A stretch of 10,351 nucleotides of DNA from Gammaproteobacteria bacterium. GTDB lineage: Bacteria > Pseudomonadota > Gammaproteobacteria > Pseudomonadales > UBA3067. Shown here piece after piece: positions 7,087 to 10,351 of this stretch. Location: the NCBI GenBank assembly GCA_019090565.1, contig JAHRVS010000291.1:1-10351 (forward strand), written 5' to 3'. The notes under the pieces were generated by a model, which saw only the letters and a list, made by a program, of their open reading frames with translations, ran no database searches and was not told where the DNA came from. How positions within the stretch are numbered: the first letter of the stretch is position 1; the number at the start of each line of letters is the position of its first letter. A program made the translations under genes and the position numbers.

Positions 7087-7226
7087 CTATCGGAGTATGT
7101 GGGTAAGGGGCATCAGATTATCCTAGCTTTACTAAGTGGCTGATTGATATGGCGGTTGGTAGTATTTTTCTTACCCCTGATTGAGTCATGGAAACTTGGT
7201 TTTATCTTGCAAGTCAGAATGCCTAA
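7087..7226 (+). pseudogene. ppsA: C-terminal relic of a phosphoenolpyruvate synthase
   Basis: The plus-strand frame from 7089 reads IGVCG*GASDYPSF, KWLIDMAVGSIFLTPD, then *VMETWFYLASQNA and a stop at 7224-7226. This matches the C-terminus of PEP synthase (pattern GICGQxxSDxP, WLxxxGIxSxSLNPDxVxxTWxxLA), including the Cys of the GICGQ active-site segment (codon 7098-7100). The TAA at 7104-7106 sits where the family has Gln and the TGA at 7182-7184 where it has Ser or Thr, each compatible with a point change. Everything upstream of this tail is missing; the homology begins within a few bases of the end of the minus-strand IS3 fragment. I infer that insertion and later deletion destroyed a ppsA copy, with an intact one presumably elsewhere. 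The assignment is from motif memory, not a search. Confidence 0.72.
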
Positions 7227-7317
7227 AATGAGGAGCATTAGTTCAGTTTGAGTTTTAATATCATGTATCTACTACACTTATTATAGGGATTGGGTGTTGA
7301 TAATGAGGAGGAACCTG

Positions 7318-8226
7318 GTGGATTCAAAGAAAAAAATTCTTGTCATTGAAAGTGTCGAGAGCTGCATTGGCCAATTTGAGCAATTATTCTCGGAGAGGTA
7401 TCGAATCGCAATTGCATTTAACAATGCTCAAGGATTTGAAGAAGCTAAATCTGCTGACAAACCAGGTCTTATTTTGATTTCTGAAATGGGCGATGTTGTC
7501 GATAGTTTTGAGCTGTGTCGGTTGTTAAAAAATGATATGAATACGTTCTCAATCCCAATCCTTTTGATGCATGATGAAACCAGTGGGAAATCTAATTACC
7601 GAGGCTTTGATGTGGGGGTGGCTGACTATATTTCATTCCCCCTTGTTCAGGCAGTATTATTTGCCCGAATGGAAGCCCATCTCAAACTCGTTGACCTTGA
7701 AAAGAAGGTTGAGCGACTTGAAGTGCATGATGGCTTAACAGGGCTGTTTAATCGTACTTACTTTGATGAATACCTCAAGCAAGAGTGGTTAAGGGCAAGG
7801 AGATCCGAACAGCCGCTTGGTTTGATGTTGATACAAATTGATGGATTTGAAGAATACAATCAGCACTATGGTCATTCAGAGCTGGAAGCGATACTGAAGA
7901 GCCTCTCGACTGTGATAAGCAAGCGATTGTGTCGCCCAGCCGATATGGTTTCGAGGTTTAAGGTAAAGAGTTTTGCCTGTGTGCTGCCTGATACCGACCA
8001 CCCTGGATTACTTCTCATTGCCGAAGAGTTAATGGCAGCAGTGGCTGAACTTAAAATCAAACACCAGTTTGCAGGCCCTAGTGGTTGGTTAACGGTGAGT
8101 ATCGCCGCCGACTTTATTGTTCCCAGCGGGGTTGATCAATTTATTGGCTTTTGCTCCAGTGTTAACAAACTTTTTGCTAAAAAGCTTTCTCAGGAGTATG
8201 GACGAATTATTTTCTCGGACTCTTGA
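7318..8226 (+). CDS. Degenerate receiver-GGDEF protein, probable c-di-GMP effector
   Basis: A 302-residue PleD-like protein: receiver-like domain (about 4-124), short linker, GGDEF-like domain (about 135-300). The receiver lacks its chemistry: the N-terminal acidic pair is Glu11-Ser12, the phospho-Asp position is Ser55 (LILISEMG), and the conserved Lys before Pro is Phe107 (ISFP). The GGDEF half keeps DGLTGLFNR (138-146) and NQHYGH (181-186), but the signature loop is KVKSF (215-219, bases 7960-7974), the metal-binding Asp of the DID motif is Gln173, and the usual Gly-Asp after GH is Leu189-Glu190. It should not make c-di-GMP. The RxxD inhibitory site, RPAD (206-209), is intact at the canonical five-residue distance, so it may bind c-di-GMP as an effector. 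GTG 7318 is chosen because AGGAGG (7306-7311) lies 6 bases upstream; GTG 7294 would add 8 residues that include this site. Confidence 0.9.
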   Translation: MDSKKKILVIESVESCIGQFEQLFSERYRIAIAFNNAQGFEEAKSADKPGLILISEMGDVVDSFELCRLLKNDMNTFSIPILLMHDETSGKSNYRGFDVGVADYISFPLVQAVLFARMEAHLKLVDLEKKVERLEVHDGLTGLFNRTYFDEYLKQEWLRARRSEQPLGLMLIQIDGFEEYNQHYGHSELEAILKSLSTVISKRLCRPADMVSRFKVKSFACVLPDTDHPGLLLIAEELMAAVAELKIKHQFAGPSGWLTVSIAADFIVPSGVDQFIGFCSSVNKLFAKKLSQEYGRIIFSDS

Positions 8227-8510
8227 TGTTCGTGCCTTTTCTGGCTCTACTCTCAGGTTTAGAATACATTCTGGTCTCGCATTAAAATAGGCCTACATTT
8301 AGGTTTCTTAATGAGAGATATTTAGAATTGCATTCCGTGAGATCATTTATAAAATCCCCAACACCTTTTTTCGGGGCATGTTAGCTATTAAACTCTTACC
8401 CCCGTCGGAGCGATTGACGCTCTTTGTGAGCGGTTATCGTTATGCTTTAGGCTGCTGGAATATAAAACTAAGCCTTGGTACCCCGCTATTTTAATCAGAA
8501 GGAAAATGCT

Positions 8511-9857
8511 GTGAAAGAATTTGATCTATTTGTGATTGGTGCCGGTTCCGGTGGGGTCAGAGCTAGCCGGCTCGCCGCAGCACTAGGGAAAACAGTTGCA
8601 GTGGCTGAGCAAGAATACCTGGGCGGCACCTGTGTCAACGTGGGCTGTGTGCCTAAAAAACTATTTTACTATGGCTCGCACCTTCGTGATGACATTGCTC
8701 TTGCTGATGGGTTCGGTTGGGACCTTAAAGCGGAAGGTTTTTCCTGGCAGAGGCTTCGTGATAATAAAGATCGAGAGATCGAGCGCCTCAATCAGATTTA
8801 CAAAGACCTACTGGAAAACTCAGGTGTTGTGCTGCTGGAAGGAGGTGCCACCTTTATTGATAACCAAACGGTGACAGTAAATGGCACGTCCTATCGGGCC
8901 AAGAACATTCTGATTGCTTCGGGCAGCAGCCCATACGTACCTGATTTCCCAGGCTGTGAACACGTTATCACGTCTAGAGACGTATTTTACCTTGAGAGCT
9001 TACCAGATAAAATTACTGTTGTAGGAGGCGGCTATATTGCAGTGGAATTTGCAGGTATTTTTAACGGTTTAGGTGTGGAAACTGAGCTTGTTTATCGGGG
9101 TGATTTGTTTCTCAGGGGCTTTGATAACGAGGTAAGAGAAGTCGTCGCAGAAGAAATGGTCAAAAAAGGTGTGTCCATTCGTTTCAACACCACTATTAAT
9201 CGAATAGAGCCACTCGATGGCATGCATAAAAAGGTGACTGAGAGTGATGGTAGTGAGCGAGTGGTTAGGGAGGTTCTTTATGCAACGGGGCGTAGGCCGT
9301 ATACCGATCACCTATGTCTGGAAAACACCGCTGTAAAGCTTGCTGAGAATGGCGCCATTACGGTTTCTGATTGCTTTCAGACGAACGTGCCATCCATTTA
9401 CGCAATCGGTGATGTGATTGATCGAATTCAGCTAACACCTGTAGCGCTTTGTGAGGCAGATGTTTTGATTAACCATCTATTTGGAGATGGCAGCAAGTTG
9501 ATGGATTACGACGTAATACCTACAGCGGTATTTAGCAACCCCAATATTGGGACGGTTGGTTTGTCTGAGGAAGAGTCGAAGGCCCAGTTTAAGAATGTCG
9601 ATGTATACCGGTCTCGTTTTTCTCCAATGAAGCACAGTCTATCTGGAGGCCACGAGAAGACGTTTATGAAAATGGTGGTAGACAGAGATACGGACAAAGT
9701 ATTAGGGCTGCATATGGTGGGGGACGATGCAGGTGAAATCGTACAAGGAATGGCAGTTGCTATTAAAGCTGGTGCTACCAAGTCTATTTTCGACAGCACT
9801 ATCGGCATTCACCCTACCGCTGCTGAAGAGTTTGTGACTATGCGAAAACCTAGTTAG
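8511..9857 (+). CDS. gorA: Glutathione-disulfide reductase
   Basis: Cytosolic FAD- and NADPH-dependent enzyme that reduces glutathione disulfide to glutathione. At 448 residues it is close to E. coli Gor (450). FAD-binding motif VIGAGSGGVRAS (GxGxxG at 10-15); redox disulfide GGTCVNVGCVPKK (Cys41/Cys46); NADPH Rossmann motif VGGGYIAVEFAG; two Arg that select NADPH in YRGDLFLRGF (Arg196, Arg202); second FAD motif YAIGDV; C-terminal active-site HPTAAEE (His434/Glu439). The two Arg and the overall length favour glutathione reductase over mercuric reductase or lipoamide dehydrogenase. GTG 8511 is preferred because AAGGA (8499-8503) lies 7 bases upstream; GTG 8475 would add 12 residues with no good site. 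The upstream 284 bases hold no gene, and no specific regulator site is recognised. Confidence 0.96.
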   Translation: MKEFDLFVIGAGSGGVRASRLAAALGKTVAVAEQEYLGGTCVNVGCVPKKLFYYGSHLRDDIALADGFGWDLKAEGFSWQRLRDNKDREIERLNQIYKDLLENSGVVLLEGGATFIDNQTVTVNGTSYRAKNILIASGSSPYVPDFPGCEHVITSRDVFYLESLPDKITVVGGGYIAVEFAGIFNGLGVETELVYRGDLFLRGFDNEVREVVAEEMVKKGVSIRFNTTINRIEPLDGMHKKVTESDGSERVVREVLYATGRRPYTDHLCLENTAVKLAENGAITVSDCFQTNVPSIYAIGDVIDRIQLTPVALCEADVLINHLFGDGSKLMDYDVIPTAVFSNPNIGTVGLSEEESKAQFKNVDVYRSRFSPMKHSLSGGHEKTFMKMVVDRDTDKVLGLHMVGDDAGEIVQGMAVAIKAGATKSIFDSTIGIHPTAAEEFVTMRKPS

Positions 9858-9944
9858 TGCTGAGTTACGAGGGTGGGTGTAAAACAAGCTGTGTAACTGC
9901 CCACTTTAAAATACTGGAGGCTCGCTGTCGGGGTGCATCTGTAT

Positions 9945-9974
9945 ATTCTTGACATTAATACTTACAAGAATGTC
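9945..9974. repeat. Interlocking inverted repeats
   Basis: ATTCTTG (9945-9951) is the exact reverse complement of CAAGAAT (9965-9971), and GACATT (9951-9956) is the exact reverse complement of AATGTC (9969-9974). The arms overlap, so only one pairing can form at a time. A consensus -35 hexamer TTGACA (9949-9954) is embedded, but no matching -10 is found at 16-18 bases. Confidence 0.4.
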
Positions 9975-10212
9975 GCAAGCTCACTCTTTCGCGCATTCTA
10001 TAAAGGTTATAAGGATATTTATCTTATTTATTAGCCTGTGATTCTTTGAAAACGCTGGTTATAATGCCCGACTGCTAGGCTATCTAGCTGTTTTTGATGG
10101 AGTGGTAACCGGTGTTCCGCTGTGTATAACGCAGGCGCTTAAACGTGGTGCTTGGCTTGTTTCAATTGTATGCGGAATCGTTTGCTCGATATTTATTTTG
10201 GCTTGTGCGTAA
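9970..10212 (+). pseudogene. Possible relic of a small membrane protein with an in-frame TGA
   Basis: From ATG 9970 the frame reads MSQAHSFAHSIKVIRIFIL through a hydrophobic stretch to a TGA at 10039-10041, then stays open as FFENAGYNARLLGYLAVFDG and ends with the strongly hydrophobic WLVSIVCGIVCSIFILACA before TAA TAA at 10210-10215. If the TGA were Trp, it would give an 80-residue protein with two or three membrane helices. No good ribosome-binding site precedes 9970 and no family is recognised, so a chance open frame is quite possible. Confidence 0.28.
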
Positions 10213-10297
10213 TAAACGGTCTTTGTATTAAAAAGTCCAGCATCTCTTGCTAGCTAATAGCTATAAATTAACGATCCAATGAATGGAGTATAAAAAT

Positions 10298-10351
10298 ATG
10301 AAAAAGGTCTTGATTGGGGGGATTCTAATCGGGCTTGTGGTTTTTGCAGCA
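10298..10351 (+). CDS. Start of a membrane or exported protein (cut by right edge)
   Basis: Only 18 codons are visible: MKKVLIGGILIGLVVFAA. Two Lys followed by an unbroken hydrophobic run are typical of a signal peptide or an N-terminal membrane anchor. ATG 10298 is supported by TGGAG (10284-10288), 9 bases upstream. The product cannot be identified from this fragment. Confidence 0.65.
   Translation, partial: MKKVLIGGILIGLVVFAA

Larger units (their letters stand above)
9858..10297. other. Spacer of 440 bases between gorA and the right-edge gene
   Basis: There is no intact gene on either strand. It contains the interlocking inverted repeats at 9945-9974, a possible small-membrane-protein relic (9970-10212), and an AT-rich stretch with TAGCTA-A-TAGCTA (10251-10263) before the last gene. 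No clean terminator follows gorA: GTGGG and CCCAC near 9873-9904 could pair only over a long loop. Confidence 0.6.

Noticed and set aside
7248..7284. TTGAGT with TACACT or TATTAT as the promoter of the REC-GGDEF gene
   Set aside because: Spacers of 19 or more bases and weak hexamers; not strong enough to annotate.
8344..8378. CCCC...CGGGG inverted pairing with a T-run in the loop as a terminator
   Set aside because: The loop is long, the T-run lies inside it and not after the stem, and only four or five pairs form.
8408..8440. GAGCG-ATTGA-CGCTC hairpin and TTGACG as a gorA terminator/promoter pair
   Set aside because: The stem is only 5 bp with a weak T-run, and no good -10 hexamer sits at 16-18 bases from TTGACG (TATCGT at 15 is poor).
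1..10351. CRISPR array, tRNA/rRNA genes, toxin-antitoxin or phage-defence system
   Set aside because: No regularly spaced repeats, no tRNA-like cloverleaf sequence, and no defence or toxin motifs seen in any frame read.

Overview
The window looks like chromosomal DNA of a gammaproteobacterium with moderate GC content. Gene content (topA followed by a DUF6586-type gene, gpsA near sixA, an E. coli/Pseudomonas-type glutathione reductase) and protein style suggest a marine Cellvibrionaceae/Pseudomonas-like lineage. That placement is inferred from protein resemblance only. All intact genes lie on the + strand.

Layout: (1) 1-3227: topA, cut by the left edge, then a DUF6586-like gene, probably one transcription unit ending in a terminator-like hairpin near 3251-3277. 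(2) 3228-3540: a gene-free spacer with two adjacent perfect hairpins, then a 78-residue conserved-looking protein of unknown function (3541-3777). (3) 3921-5675: gpsA and sixA, separated by a roughly 186-bp MITE-like element with imperfect terminal inverted repeats; two short palindromes sit between that element and the sixA start codon. (4) 5754-6605: a double-hotdog acyl-CoA thioesterase-like protein. (5) 6606-7293: a gene graveyard. A broken IS3-family transposase fragment on the minus strand directly abuts the decayed C-terminal tail of a phosphoenolpyruvate synthase gene on the plus strand. (6) 7318-8226: a PleD-like receiver-GGDEF protein in which the receiver lacks its phosphorylation residues and the GGDEF signature reads KVKSF, while the RxxD inhibitory-site motif is intact. 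(7) 8511-9857: gorA, with all expected catalytic residues. (8) 9858-10297: a spacer that may hold the relic of a small membrane protein, then the first 18 codons of a gene running off the right edge.

The intact genes are mostly housekeeping: DNA supercoiling, glycerol-3-phosphate synthesis for phospholipids, phosphohistidine signalling, acyl-thioester hydrolysis and glutathione redox. They do not form one pathway. The strongest leads are the doubly degenerate REC-GGDEF protein (a probable c-di-GMP effector, not a cyclase), the MITE-like element, and the IS3/ppsA scar. I saw no convincing new multi-gene system.
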